Translations under genes and position numbers: made by a program
The notes under the pieces: model-generated
The model's database searches: none
Told to the model about the DNA's origin: nothing
What the model saw: the letters and a program-made list of their open reading frames with translations, nothing else
Origin: Chryseobacterium daecheongense
GTDB lineage: Bacteria > Bacteroidota > Bacteroidia > Flavobacteriales > Weeksellaceae
DNA: 64,000 bases
NCBI RefSeq assembly: GCF_003729955.1
Contig: NZ_RJTX01000002.1
Span: 372,001-436,000, forward strand
Reading direction: 5' to 3'
In this document: positions 36,266 through 44,412 of the stretch, piece by piece
How positions within the stretch are numbered: the first letter of the stretch is position 1
How the letters are laid out: each line of letters starts with the position of its first letter

Positions 36266-36757
36266 ATGAAAAAGTTACTACTTGCAGGAATGTTGGGAAC
36301 ATCACTTTTTGCAGTGTCTTGTTCCTCAGTTAACAATGCAAAAACATCACAAAACCAGAGAGCGGAATTCCTTAAATTAAAGGGAGATTGGCAAATCGTA
36401 AGTATTGATTACGATAAACAGTATAAAATCAAACCTTTTGATGAAGGAGCGGATGCTCAATGTTTTGTAGGAAGCCACTGGAGATTAATTCCTAACAACT
36501 ATTCCGGGGCTTATACATTAAATGGGGGAGGATCTTGTCCTGCCGTTACTCAACCGATCAAAATTGATGCGACAGGAGGAAACACTTTCTCTTTCAAGAA
36601 AATTGCTGCCGGTACAAAAGCAAAGCAAAATACCGCAGGATATACTTTAAATCTGATCAACCAAAGTACAGACCAGTTTTCGCTTGAACAAAATGTTCCA
36701 TTCGATGGCAGCACAGTTAGAGTTGTGTACAACTTCCAGAGAACAGGAATGAAATAA
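36266..36757 (+). CDS. Lipocalin-like lipoprotein
   Basis: 163 residues. Lipoprotein signal MLGTSLFAVSC with Cys at about residue 18. The mature part starts LKLKGDWQIVSIDYDK, the G-x-W motif of lipocalin-like folds, and continues as alternating strands. Two further cysteines (DAQCFVGSHW, GGGSCPAV) could form a disulfide. The family is often annotated as lipocalin family protein in Chryseobacterium. A ligand cannot be named. It precedes the OmpA-like lipoprotein by 25 bases, so the two are likely co-transcribed envelope genes. Confidence 0.8.
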   Translation: MKKLLLAGMLGTSLFAVSCSSVNNAKTSQNQRAEFLKLKGDWQIVSIDYDKQYKIKPFDEGADAQCFVGSHWRLIPNNYSGAYTLNGGGSCPAVTQPIKIDATGGNTFSFKKIAAGTKAKQNTAGYTLNLINQSTDQFSLEQNVPFDGSTVRVVYNFQRTGMK

Positions 36758-36782
36758 TAACTAATAATAAATATTAAATAAG

Positions 36783-37472
36783 ATGAAATTTAACAAAACA
36801 TATATCGGAGCACTTTTTTTATCATCAGCATTGTTGTTAACAAGCTGTGAAGCTGTTCAGAACTCTAATCACCAACAGAGAGGTACGGCAGTGGGAGTGG
36901 CTTCAGGAGCAGTAATTGGAGGTATTTTAGGAAATAATGTAGGAAAAGGTAAAAATGCTGCTTTAGGTGCTGTATTAGGAGGTATTATCGGTGGTGTAGC
37001 AGGTAATGTTATCGGTTCTAAAATGGATAAGCAGGCTAAAGAGATTAAAGAAACTTTACCGGGAGCTGAAGTAGAAAGAGTAGGAGACGGTATTAAAATC
37101 ACCATGAGCGAAAGTATCGTAAACTTTGCTTTTGACTCCTCAGATCTTACAGCTACAGCTAAAACCAATCTGGATAAACTGGCTCAGGTGCTTATCAACA
37201 ACCCGGATACTAACATCAATATCTACGGACATACAGATAGCAAAGGTTCAGACGACTATAACATGAAACTTTCTGAAAGAAGAGCAAATTCTGTAAAAGC
37301 ATATCTGTCAGCTAAAGGAATTGCTTCAAGCAGATTGTTCGCTATGGGAGAAGGAGAAAGCATGCCAGTGGCAACTAATGATACAGAAGAAGGAAGAGCA
37401 AAAAACAGAAGAGTTGAGTTTGCTATCACTGCTAATGAAAAAATGATTAATGATGCCCAACAGGGACAATAG
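36783..37472 (+). CDS. OmpA-family lipoprotein with glycine zipper
   Basis: 229 residues. Lipobox LLLTSC (Cys ~23), a glycine-zipper stretch (GVASGAVIGGILGNNVGKG... GGIIGGVAGNVIGSKMD) at about 38-80, and an OmpA C-terminal domain from ~110: NFAFDSSDLTATAKTNLDKLA, INIYGHTDSKGSDDYNMKLSERRANSVK, RRVEFAI. The OmpA domain binds diaminopimelate in peptidoglycan, so this Pal/YiaD-like protein tethers the outer membrane to the wall. It is second in a two-gene unit and is followed by a compact hairpin terminator. Confidence 0.93.
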   Translation: MKFNKTYIGALFLSSALLLTSCEAVQNSNHQQRGTAVGVASGAVIGGILGNNVGKGKNAALGAVLGGIIGGVAGNVIGSKMDKQAKEIKETLPGAEVERVGDGIKITMSESIVNFAFDSSDLTATAKTNLDKLAQVLINNPDTNINIYGHTDSKGSDDYNMKLSERRANSVKAYLSAKGIASSRLFAMGEGESMPVATNDTEEGRAKNRRVEFAITANEKMINDAQQGQ

Positions 37473-37500
37473 TTAATTAACTATATAAATATTTTCTTAA

Positions 37501-37525
37501 AAGACCGCTTCGGCGGTTTTTTTTG
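37501..37525 (+). terminator. Terminator after the OmpA-like gene
   Basis: ACCGC-TTCG-GCGGT hairpin (37504-37516) with a UUCG tetraloop and an eight-T tail. Confidence 0.9.
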
Positions 37526-37554
37526 TATTTTTATGCTATAAATTTTGAAATTAC

Positions 37555-37562
37555 TATTTTTG
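37555..37562 (+). promoter_or_regulatory. Candidate -7 box of the DprE cassette
   Basis: TATTTTTG lies 17 bases before ATG 37580, just after the OmpA terminator. No well-placed TTG was found, so support is partial. Confidence 0.45.
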
Positions 37563-37579
37563 CAATTGAAATAACATAA

Positions 37580-38467
37580 ATGAAGAAATATCTGAAATTG
37601 CTGCGGGTAGAGCAATGGGTAAAGAATCTTTTCGTCTTTGTCCCACTGTTTTTTTCTGGCAATATTACCAATCTGGACTTGCTTATCAAAAGCATATTTG
37701 CTTTTATCATTTTTTCCCTCGCCGCAAGTGTAGTGTATATCCTGAATGATTATAATGATATTGAAGCGGATAAAAAGCATCCTGAAAAAAGGCGAAGACC
37801 TCTCGCAAGCGGAGCTATTTCAAAATCCAATGCCATAGGAATTCTTGTAAGCTTAATTGTTATAGACATAGCTCTTGTATTTTTTGCTCAAGCCTATTTC
37901 CATAAGGATTTATGGAAATTTGCCACCATTATCCTGTTTTATTTCATGATGAACCTGGCCTATACATTTAAGTTAAAACATGTTCCGATCATTGATATTT
38001 TCATTATTGCTATTGGATTTGTGTTACGGGTGCTGGCAGGAGGTTATATTACAGGAATCAGTATTTCTCAATGGGCTATTTTATTGACCTTTGTTCTGGC
38101 TTTGGTTTTAGCCATCGGAAAAAGAAGAGGAGAGCTTATTAATGCTCAGGTTTCAGGAAAAACAAGAAGAGCATTGGATGGTTATAATGTACAGTTTGCT
38201 GATATTGCACTTTCAATCTCTGTAACATTAGCTATTGTTTGTTATCTGATGTTTACCTTATCACCGGAAGTGCAGGACAGGTTTCATGAAAGGGTTTTCT
38301 ATACTGTTATTTTTGTTGTATTTGCATTCTTAAGATACCTGCAGCAGACCTTGGTATATAACAGAACAGAATCACCGACAAAAATTGTGTACAGAGACAG
38401 ATATATTCAAGTTACCTTATTATTATGGGTGGCTGCATTTTTAATTCAAATTTATTTTAAAAAATGA
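37580..38467 (+). CDS. UbiA-type prenyltransferase, decaprenyl-phosphate phosphoribosyltransferase-like
   Basis: 295 residues with about eight membrane helices. The key block YILNDYNDIEADKKHPEKRRRPLASG (about residues 53-78) has the NDxxDxxxD metal motif and the HPxKRxRPxAxG motif typical of the branch that moves 5-phosphoribose from PRPP to polyprenyl phosphate (Mycobacterium Rv3806c). With DprE1-like, DprE2-like and HAD phosphatase genes next to it, the pathway is very probably polyprenyl-phosphoryl-arabinose synthesis. The end overlaps the DprE1-like gene by 4 bases. Substrate is inferred from motif plus neighbours. Confidence 0.85.
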   Translation: MKKYLKLLRVEQWVKNLFVFVPLFFSGNITNLDLLIKSIFAFIIFSLAASVVYILNDYNDIEADKKHPEKRRRPLASGAISKSNAIGILVSLIVIDIALVFFAQAYFHKDLWKFATIILFYFMMNLAYTFKLKHVPIIDIFIIAIGFVLRVLAGGYITGISISQWAILLTFVLALVLAIGKRRGELINAQVSGKTRRALDGYNVQFADIALSISVTLAIVCYLMFTLSPEVQDRFHERVFYTVIFVVFAFLRYLQQTLVYNRTESPTKIVYRDRYIQVTLLLWVAAFLIQIYFKK

Positions 38468-39780
38468 AGCCGAATTTTATACAAAAGGTTACCAACTGGG
38501 GCAATTATCCTATAGTGGAAAAAGAAATGAGGTCTGATGACAGCTTCAGTAAAATAAAAGAATTTGTACTCAGTCATAATGAAGTCATTGCAAGAGGAAA
38601 CGGAAGATGTTACGGTGATGCTTCATTGGGAGAATATATATTTTCCACCAAAAAACTCAATAAATTTATCAGTTTCGACCGTTTAAACGGAATTATTGAA
38701 TGTGAATCCGGAGTTCTGCTTTCAGAAGTATTGGAGGTAGTGGTTCCGCAGGGATATTTTCTATATGTAACTCCCGGAACCAAATTTGTTTCCGTAGGTG
38801 GTGCCATTGCATCGGATGTTCACGGAAAAAACCACCATGCAGAAGGCTGTTTTTCAGAATATGTGATTGAATTCAAATTGATGAACGAAAACGGGCAGAT
38901 CATTACCTGTTCCCGTGAAGAGAATTCAGATAAATTCTGGGCGACCATTGGCGGAATGGGACTTACAGGAATTATACTGACTGCTAAATTCAAGCTTAAA
39001 AATATAGAGACTGCTTATATTCGTCAGGAAAGCATCAAGGCGGAGAATCTTGATGAAATTTTCAGATTGTTTGAAGAAAGTGAAAGCTGGACCTATACGG
39101 TTGCATGGATTGACTGTCTTCAAAAAGGAAAGAATATAGGAAGAAGTATTTTAATGAGAGGAGAACACGCTTTTCAGCATGAGTTACCTCAGAATTTAAA
39201 GAATAACCCATTAAGACTGAAAAAGAAGTTTCAGCCTACGGTACCTTTCTATTTTCCCAATTTCGTCCTGAATGCACTTACTGTAAAGATTTTTAACCTG
39301 CTATATTATAAGAAACAAGCTAAAAAAGAAGTTAAAAACTTTATTGATTACGAAACATTCTTCTATCCTTTGGATGCCATTAATGAATGGAATAAGATTT
39401 ATGGAAAGTCCGGATTTATTCAATATCAGATGGTGATTCCGAAAGAAACCGGAAAAGAGGGGATGAAAAGAATTCTTGAAACTATTGCCAATAGTGGAAA
39501 CGGTTCCTTTTTGGCTGTATTAAAGTTGTTTGGGAAAAATAATCCGGAGGCTTACAACTCGTTTCCTTTTGAAGGATATACATTAGCATTGGATTTTAAA
39601 GTTAATTCAAAGCTTAAAAAATTGGTGGATCAGCTGGATCAGATTGTTCAGGAATTCGGAGGGAGGATCTATCTCACGAAAGACAGCATGAGCCGATCTT
39701 CATTGACCAATTATCTTAAAAATATTCAAAATCCTAAATTTGTGTCTTTGCAGCACAAAAGAATCATAAATAATAACTAG
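38464..39780 (+). CDS. DprE1-like FAD-dependent oxidase
   Basis: 438 residues. The FAD-binding region has ARGNGRCYGDASLG (~44) and VGGAIASDVHGKNHHAEGCF (~112-131), close to the mycobacterial DprE1 pattern in which this His anchors FAD. The conserved active-site Lys is K406 in YLTKDS. At the place of the mycobacterial Cys387 (in WNICVDF) this protein has Ala375 (YTLALDF); both pairs are 31 residues apart. It oxidises polyprenyl-phosphoryl-ribose at C2'. Overlap with the UbiA gene and a 3-base gap to the SDR gene support one operon. Confidence 0.87.
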   Translation: MKPNFIQKVTNWGNYPIVEKEMRSDDSFSKIKEFVLSHNEVIARGNGRCYGDASLGEYIFSTKKLNKFISFDRLNGIIECESGVLLSEVLEVVVPQGYFLYVTPGTKFVSVGGAIASDVHGKNHHAEGCFSEYVIEFKLMNENGQIITCSREENSDKFWATIGGMGLTGIILTAKFKLKNIETAYIRQESIKAENLDEIFRLFEESESWTYTVAWIDCLQKGKNIGRSILMRGEHAFQHELPQNLKNNPLRLKKKFQPTVPFYFPNFVLNALTVKIFNLLYYKKQAKKEVKNFIDYETFFYPLDAINEWNKIYGKSGFIQYQMVIPKETGKEGMKRILETIANSGNGSFLAVLKLFGKNNPEAYNSFPFEGYTLALDFKVNSKLKKLVDQLDQIVQEFGGRIYLTKDSMSRSSLTNYLKNIQNPKFVSLQHKRIINNN

Positions 39781-39783
39781 CAA

Positions 39784-40509
39784 ATGATAGTTCTGGGAAG
39801 CACGTCTGAAGTAGCACAGGCTTTTGTGGAAAAAGCACTTCAGGAAGGGGAAAAATTTGAAAAAATATATCTTTTTACCTCAAATAAAGAAACTACGGAA
39901 AGATTTGCAAGACATATTGATGTGAAATTTCTTCAGCAATCTGAAGTCATTGAGCTGGATTTGTTGAAAGAGATTGATTACAATACTTTTGATACCATTC
40001 AATCCAACCTTTTATTTTGTGCGACGGGATATTTGGGGGAAGGAACAGAAGAAGGTCTTTATGACAATAAGAATACGGAAAGAATTATTGATATCAATTA
40101 TTCCAAATTGGTCCCTGTGATCAATTATTTTGCCCAGAAATTTGAAAGCAGAAGATTCGGAACTATTATTGGTCTCTCTTCCGTAGCAGGAGACAGGGGA
40201 AGACAGAGTAATTTTATTTATGGGAGCGCAAAAGCAGCTTTTACAGCCTATTTAAGTGGTTTAAGAAATTACCTATTTGATAAAAAAGTACATGTACTGA
40301 CAGTAAAGCCTGGTTTTATGGCTACGAAAATGACGGAAGGACTGCCATTGAACCCGAAATTAACAGCTACTCCAAAACAGGCAGCTGATTGCATTTATAA
40401 AGCTTATAAAAAACAAAAGAATGTTGCATACGTTTTACCGGTTTGGGGCGTTATTATGATGGTCATCAGGAATATCCCTGAATTTATTTTCAAAAAATTA
40501 AAGCTTTAA
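39784..40509 (+). CDS. DprE2-like short-chain reductase
   Basis: 241 residues. The N terminus (IVLGSTSEVAQAFVEKAL) replaces the usual GxxxGxG with the looser S-E-VA form seen in DprE2. Catalytic Ser is in IGLSSVAGDRGRQSN and the YxxxK pair in FIYGSAKAAFTAYLSG; the NADH-dependent step reduces the keto intermediate to arabinose. The C terminus ends with a hydrophobic helix. It lies between the DprE1-like and HAD genes with gaps of 3 and 6 bases. Confidence 0.85.
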   Translation: MIVLGSTSEVAQAFVEKALQEGEKFEKIYLFTSNKETTERFARHIDVKFLQQSEVIELDLLKEIDYNTFDTIQSNLLFCATGYLGEGTEEGLYDNKNTERIIDINYSKLVPVINYFAQKFESRRFGTIIGLSSVAGDRGRQSNFIYGSAKAAFTAYLSGLRNYLFDKKVHVLTVKPGFMATKMTEGLPLNPKLTATPKQAADCIYKAYKKQKNVAYVLPVWGVIMMVIRNIPEFIFKKLKL

Positions 40510-40515
40510 GGTCCT

Positions 40516-41103
40516 ATGAAGAAATTGTATTGTTTTGATTTTGACGGCACTATTACATATAAAGATACGATGTTTATGTATCTTAGATTCTATGATTCCA
40601 CCAAATTCCGGATACAATTTATTAAGCATGTTCCGCTTTTCATTTTATTAAAATTAAAGCTCGCTGAAACTGAAAAAGTAAAAAAGAGTTTCATAGGTTC
40701 TATTCTTAAAGGACAGACCCAGGAAAAGATAGAAAAGAAATCAAAAGAGTTTTTCGAAAAGAATTATCCGGGTATTATTAGGGAAAATGCCCTCGATTTC
40801 ATTAATAATATGGATCGCAGTAATATACAAAGCCTATTGGTTACTGCCTCATTGGATATTTGGGCAAAACCATTCGCAGATGCCCTACAAATGCGTTTGG
40901 TTTCTACAAAAGCTGAGTTTGAAAATGGCATTTTTACAGGAAATTTCATCGGGAAAAACTGTAATGGAAAAGAAAAACTGGTAAGGATAAAAGAAGAAAT
41001 CAGCAATACAAAATTCGATAAAATCATAGCTTTTGGAGATACTTCAGGAGACAAGTATATGCTTAAATGGGCAAATGAAGGACATTATCAATTTTTTCAC
41101 TAA
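40516..41103 (+). CDS. HAD-IB family phosphatase
   Basis: 195 residues. Motif I is FDFDGTITYKD at residues 5-15, motif II Ser/Thr in LLVTASLDIW near 116, and the acidic motif FGDTSGDKYML near 178. HAD-IB enzymes are phosphoserine-phosphatase-like. In this operon the obvious role is removing the 5-phosphate from polyprenyl-phosphoryl-5-phosphoribose, a step done in mycobacteria by a different protein family; this is inference from position. It is the last gene of the four-gene cassette. Confidence 0.85.
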   Translation: MKKLYCFDFDGTITYKDTMFMYLRFYDSTKFRIQFIKHVPLFILLKLKLAETEKVKKSFIGSILKGQTQEKIEKKSKEFFEKNYPGIIRENALDFINNMDRSNIQSLLVTASLDIWAKPFADALQMRLVSTKAEFENGIFTGNFIGKNCNGKEKLVRIKEEISNTKFDKIIAFGDTSGDKYMLKWANEGHYQFFH

Positions 41104-41108
41104 TTTTG
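41101..41108 (+). promoter_or_regulatory. Candidate -7 box before the PrcB-like gene
   Basis: TAATTTTG begins with the TAA stop of the HAD gene. No -33 TTG is obvious. The TTG at 41106, which could be mistaken for a start codon, is part of this box. Confidence 0.4.
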
Positions 41109-41126
41109 GGTGGTAAAAATGTAATA

Positions 41127-41600
41127 ATGAACAAACTGCTTGTCTGGTGTTTTGCGGTCTTTATGAGTTGCGCTAACACACCTTCCAAAACCCAAAAATC
41201 TCAGGATATGCAGGCTAATGCGGAAATTCTTATATCGGAATCGCAAGGTGGGGCAAGCCGTCCCGGATTTGTTATTTTGAAGAATGAACAGGAATTTCAA
41301 AAAGCGATAAAAGGCGGAAGCTTTACAATTGTAGAAGCTGGCAAAGAGCCCACAGTTAATTATCCGGATTTTCCTAAAAATAAAAAAGTTATTTTATACA
41401 ATCTGGGAGAGTTCAGATCAGGAGATCATAAAATCACTGAGATAAAAAGTGTTTCAGTGAAGGATAATATCTTGTATATTGAAGTTCCACAATATATTTC
41501 TGGAGGAATGGAAATACAGGTGATTTCAAACCCTTGGATGATTTTTGCTGTTCCTTCCAGTTATCATTTCAATTCAGTAGAATTAAAATATTCAAAGTAA
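41127..41600 (+). CDS. PrcB-like lipoprotein
   Basis: 157 residues from ATG 41127; an upstream TTG start at 41106 falls in a promoter box. Lipobox in LLVWCFAVFMSCAN, so it is an envelope lipoprotein. The mature part has FVILKNEQEFQKA, FPKNKKVILYNLGEFRSGDHKITEIKSVSVKDNILYIEVPQ and SNPWMIFAVP, a layout like the PrcB C-terminal domain (a protease-complex subunit fold in Bacteroidota/spirochaetes). The match is by pattern and only moderate. It sits between the DprE cassette and a cysteine desulfurase. Confidence 0.6.
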   Translation: MNKLLVWCFAVFMSCANTPSKTQKSQDMQANAEILISESQGGASRPGFVILKNEQEFQKAIKGGSFTIVEAGKEPTVNYPDFPKNKKVILYNLGEFRSGDHKITEIKSVSVKDNILYIEVPQYISGGMEIQVISNPWMIFAVPSSYHFNSVELKYSK

Positions 41601-41615
41601 AAAGTAAAAGTAAAA

Positions 41616-42791
41616 ATGAATAAAGTCTATTTAGATAACGCTGCAACCACACCTATTTCAGAAGAAGTTATTGATGCAATGATAAGCATTATGAAGACGA
41701 ATTTTGGAAATCCTTCTTCTACACATAGTTTCGGTCAGGAAGCTAAAATCCTGATTGAAAATGTAAGAAGGCAGATTGCAGATTATTTACACGTTACTCC
41801 CGCTGAAATTATCTTTACCTCATGTGGAACAGAATCTAATAATATGATCATTAAATCTTCTGTAGAACATCTTGGAGTGGAGAGAATCATCAGTTCCCCT
41901 TTAGAACACAAATGTGTTTCTGAAAGTATCCTGGATATGAAAAGCAGAAAAGGGGTAGAAGTAGCTTATATCCGGCCTAATGAAAAAGGAGATATTGATC
42001 TTACTAAATTAGAAGAATTGCTAAAATCTTCCGATAAAAAAACTTTGGTAAGCTTGATGCATGCTAATAATGAGATCGGAAATATTGCAGATATTAAAAA
42101 AATTGCTGAATTGTGTAAAGCGTATAACGCTCTTTTCCATTCAGATACGGTACAAACTATGGCACATATGAACCTCGATTTTTCTGAAATCCCGGTTGAT
42201 TTTGCCTCATGCAGTGCCCATAAATTCCACGGACCGAAAGGAGTGGGGTTTGCCTTTATCAGAAAAGCGACAGGTTTGAAAGGAATCATTACCGGAGGAC
42301 CTCAGGAAAGAAGCTTAAGAGCTGGAACTGAAAATGTGAGCGGAATTGTGGGATTAGGAAAAGCTTTAGAATTATCCCTTGAACATATGGAGGAATATAC
42401 GAATCATATGCAGGGAATTAAAGACTATACTATAGAAAGATTATCCGCTGAAATTCCGGGGATTAAATTCAATGGGAGAAGTGCAGAAAAAGAAAACAGC
42501 CTTTATACGGTTTTAAGTGCATTATTGCCTTATAAAAACCCTTTAATTGGCCTTCAGCTGGATATGAAAGGAGTAGCAATTTCTCAGGGAAGTGCTTGTT
42601 CTTCTGGGGCTTCAAAACCTTCTATGGTAATGATGATGGTTTTGTCTGAAGATGAAATGGACCAATGTACACCACTTCGTATTTCGTTTAGCCATTTAAC
42701 GACCAAAGAAGATATTGACACTTTAGTAACGGCTTTGAAAGAAATTTCTAATGACTTCGTTATAGAAAAAACAAATGCTGAACATAGATAA
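41616..42791 (+). CDS. Cysteine desulfurase (NifS/IscS family)
   Basis: 391 residues. N terminus VYLDNAATTPISEEVIDAM, then the PLP lysine in CSAHKFHGPKGVG (~205), GGPQERSLRAGTENV, and the persulfide Cys in QGSACSSGASKPS (~323). The enzyme takes sulfur from cysteine for Fe-S clusters and tRNA thiolation. No iscU or suf genes are nearby, so a general or tRNA role is possible. It is followed after 76 bases by trxA. Confidence 0.94.
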   Translation: MNKVYLDNAATTPISEEVIDAMISIMKTNFGNPSSTHSFGQEAKILIENVRRQIADYLHVTPAEIIFTSCGTESNNMIIKSSVEHLGVERIISSPLEHKCVSESILDMKSRKGVEVAYIRPNEKGDIDLTKLEELLKSSDKKTLVSLMHANNEIGNIADIKKIAELCKAYNALFHSDTVQTMAHMNLDFSEIPVDFASCSAHKFHGPKGVGFAFIRKATGLKGIITGGPQERSLRAGTENVSGIVGLGKALELSLEHMEEYTNHMQGIKDYTIERLSAEIPGIKFNGRSAEKENSLYTVLSALLPYKNPLIGLQLDMKGVAISQGSACSSGASKPSMVMMMVLSEDEMDQCTPLRISFSHLTTKEDIDTLVTALKEISNDFVIEKTNAEHR

Positions 42792-42867
42792 GCTTATTGC
42801 TTAAAAGTGTTAATTTTGAACTGTAAATAATTGAGAAATATAATATTAATTTAAATAGAAAAATAAA

Positions 42868-43185
42868 ATGGCTTTAGAAATTACAGATAGCTCATTCCAG
42901 GAAACGGTTTTAAAATCAGATAAACCTGTATTAGTAGACTTTTGGGCAGTATGGTGCGGACCTTGCAGAACGTTAGGACCAATCATTGAAGAGGTAGCAG
43001 CTGACTTTGAAGGAAAAGCAGTAGTAGGAAAAGTAGATGTAGATAACAACCAGGAAATTTCCATGCAGTATGGCATCAGAAATATTCCTACAGTTCTTAT
43101 CTTTAAGAATGGAGAAGTAGTAGACAAGTTAGTAGGAGTAGCTCCAAAAGACGTTATTGCTGAAAAGCTAAGCGCACACTTGTAA
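42868..43185 (+). CDS. trxA: Thioredoxin
   Basis: 105 residues, standard length. Active site WCGPCRTLGP at about residues 30-39, and the cis-Pro loop in NIPTVLIFKNGEVVDKLVG. Cytoplasmic, with no signal peptide. It reduces disulfides using thioredoxin reductase, which is not in the window. A TAATTTTG box at 42811-42818 may be its own -7 element. It is the last gene of the long plus-strand run before the tRNA-Asp array. Confidence 0.96.
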   Translation: MALEITDSSFQETVLKSDKPVLVDFWAVWCGPCRTLGPIIEEVAADFEGKAVVGKVDVDNNQEISMQYGIRNIPTVLIFKNGEVVDKLVGVAPKDVIAEKLSAHL

Positions 43186-43244
43186 AAAAATAACTTTGAT
43201 AATGAACGCCTTCCAGCTATGGGAGGCATTTTTTTTGAAAATAA

Positions 43245-43275
43245 TTTGCAGGTAACTAAAAAAGGTGTATTTTTG
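43245..43275 (+). promoter_or_regulatory. Promoter of the tRNA-Asp array
   Basis: TTTG at 43245-43248, 19-base spacer, TATTTTTG at 43268-43275, 36 bases before the first tRNA. This is the best two-box Bacteroidota promoter in the window. Confidence 0.8.
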
Positions 43276-43311
43276 CAATCACAAAAAGAAACAAGCTCTT
43301 TTAAATTTAAT

Positions 43312-43385
43312 GATCCGGTAGTTCAGCTGGTTAGAATGCCGCCCTGTCACGGCGGAGGTCGCGGGTTCGAGTCCCGTCCGGATCG
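43312..43385 (+). tRNA. tRNA-Asp (GTC), copy 1
   Basis: 74 bases folding as a full cloverleaf: acceptor stem GATCCGG/CCGGATC, anticodon stem CCGCC/GGCGG with GTC in the loop, and T loop GGTTCGAGTCCC. CCA is not encoded. First of three identical copies. Confidence 0.97.
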
Positions 43386-43417
43386 CATAAGTTTTATCAA
43401 TTTACTTCAAAAAAATT

Positions 43418-43491
43418 GATCCGGTAGTTCAGCTGGTTAGAATGCCGCCCTGTCACGGCGGAGGTCGCGGGTTCGAGTCCCGTCCGGATCG
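43418..43491 (+). tRNA. tRNA-Asp (GTC), copy 2
   Basis: Identical to copy 1 by eye over all 74 bases, 32 bases downstream. The inter-gene spacer is nearly the same as that before copy 3, so the array arose by tandem duplication. Confidence 0.97.
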
Positions 43492-43522
43492 CATAAGTTT
43501 ATCAATTTACTTTAAAAAAATT

Positions 43523-43596
43523 GATCCGGTAGTTCAGCTGGTTAGAATGCCGCCCTGTCACGGCGGAGGTCGCGGGTTCGAGTCCCGTCCGGATCG
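43523..43596 (+). tRNA. tRNA-Asp (GTC), copy 3
   Basis: Identical to the other two copies. It is followed by a long hairpin terminator and then the integrase relic, so its 3' end is the likely integration site of the neighbouring island. Confidence 0.97.
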
Positions 43597-43618
43597 CAAC
43601 TATTGAATCAAATAGTGC

Positions 43619-43657
43619 AAAACGCTTTAAAACATTTGTTTTAAAGCGTTTTTTTAT
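43619..43657 (+). terminator. Terminator of the tRNA-Asp array
   Basis: AAAACGCTTTAAAAC (43619-43633), ATTT loop, GTTTTAAAGCGTTTT (43638-43652), then more T. A 15-base-pair perfect stem. Confidence 0.92.
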
Positions 43658-43802
43658 TTTATATCGGTTTCAAGCGTTAAAAATTAATAATCTGAAAGTG
43701 ACCTATTCGGTGACTTGTCAAAGCAGGTTCAAAGCAGGTCGCCGAAAATTTAAGAAAACCTTTTTGAATAGACCATTCATAAACTGAACAGTTTGTAAAT
43801 AA

Positions 43803-43967
43803 ATTCTTCAGGAGAATCTCCAATTATTTAGGATTACCATTGATGGTAAAATATCAGAAATTAGTACAAAACGAACAATTATACCATCAAAATGGAATTC
43901 TAAAGCACAAAAGATCAGTAGGCTCCTCGAAGAAAGCCGATCGTTTATGGTATGGATGACCTCTTAA
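43803..43967 (+). pseudogene. N-terminal relic of a tyrosine integrase
   Basis: A 54-codon open stretch, with an in-frame TAA just before it at 43800, encodes RITIDGKISEISTKRT followed by IIPSKWNSKAQKISR. This is the arm-DNA-binding domain pattern of Bacteroidota tyrosine integrases (LRITVDGKRAEISTKR...P.KWNSKAQ). The reading then drifts and stops, and no catalytic R-H-R-Y domain follows before the next gene. It lies about 200 bases after the third tRNA-Asp in the same direction, as expected for an integrase left by an element that used the tRNA. The rest of the gap (43660-43800) holds no other gene that I can see. Confidence 0.75.
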
Positions 43968-43980
43968 TTATTTCTGCTTA

Positions 43981-44334
43981 CTAGCCGGCAGGTTCAATAA
44001 AAGCATATAGATGTTTTACTTTATCGTTCTCGGTCAGGAAAAAGTCCATGCTGTTAAGTGTCCCCTTTCCGGTCTGGATACGCCCAAAAAGTCTTGCACT
44101 GTTCTGAAGTGGCTCTATATGTTTTACTGCGGAAAACGTATAAGCAGGATCTTCTGCAATAAGCTTTCCTATAAAATCTGAAACAGCTTTCAAACCCTCA
44201 AGGATAAACTCATTATCATACATCTTGACATCATCCGCGTAAATCTTTTTAAGAAACTCTTCACGTTTTTTTATATCTTTTTCATTCCAGGCGGCAATGT
44301 GTAATTCTTGTAGTTGGTCAAATAAATTTTCCAT
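43981..44334 (-). CDS. NTF2/SnoaL-like small protein
   Basis: 117 residues from ATG 44334; an upstream extension to 44397 is hydrophobic-basic and unlike the family. The sequence LFDQLQELHIAAWNEKDIKKREEFLKKIYADDVKMYD... and later SARLFGRIQTGKGTLNSMDFFLTENDKVKHLYAFIEPA fit the cone-shaped alpha+beta NTF2-like fold, used by ketosteroid-isomerase and polyketide cyclase types. No sure catalytic residue can be named. It is the last gene of the SDR-VOC-esterase-NTF2 minus-strand unit of the island. Confidence 0.78.
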   Translation of the reverse strand: MENLFDQLQELHIAAWNEKDIKKREEFLKKIYADDVKMYDNEFILEGLKAVSDFIGKLIAEDPAYTFSAVKHIEPLQNSARLFGRIQTGKGTLNSMDFFLTENDKVKHLYAFIEPAG

Positions 44335-44412
44335 TATATTTTTTATTTTTTGTTTAAAATGTTTTATTAAAGATAATAACGTTAGTCGGATTGACATTAC
44401 AACAACTTCAAC

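Noticed and set aside
43219..43419. Plus-strand open frame across the first tRNA-Asp
   Set aside because: It runs through the promoter and a full tRNA cloverleaf, so it is not coding.
43386..43522. tRNA spacer repeats as attachment sites
   Set aside because: The repeated CATAAGTTT...TTGATCCGG text is explained by tandem duplication of the tRNA genes; no distant copy was seen.
43312..43597. Repeat array as CRISPR
   Set aside because: The repeats are 74-base tRNA genes with near-identical spacers; no short palindromic repeats with unique spacers and no cas genes.
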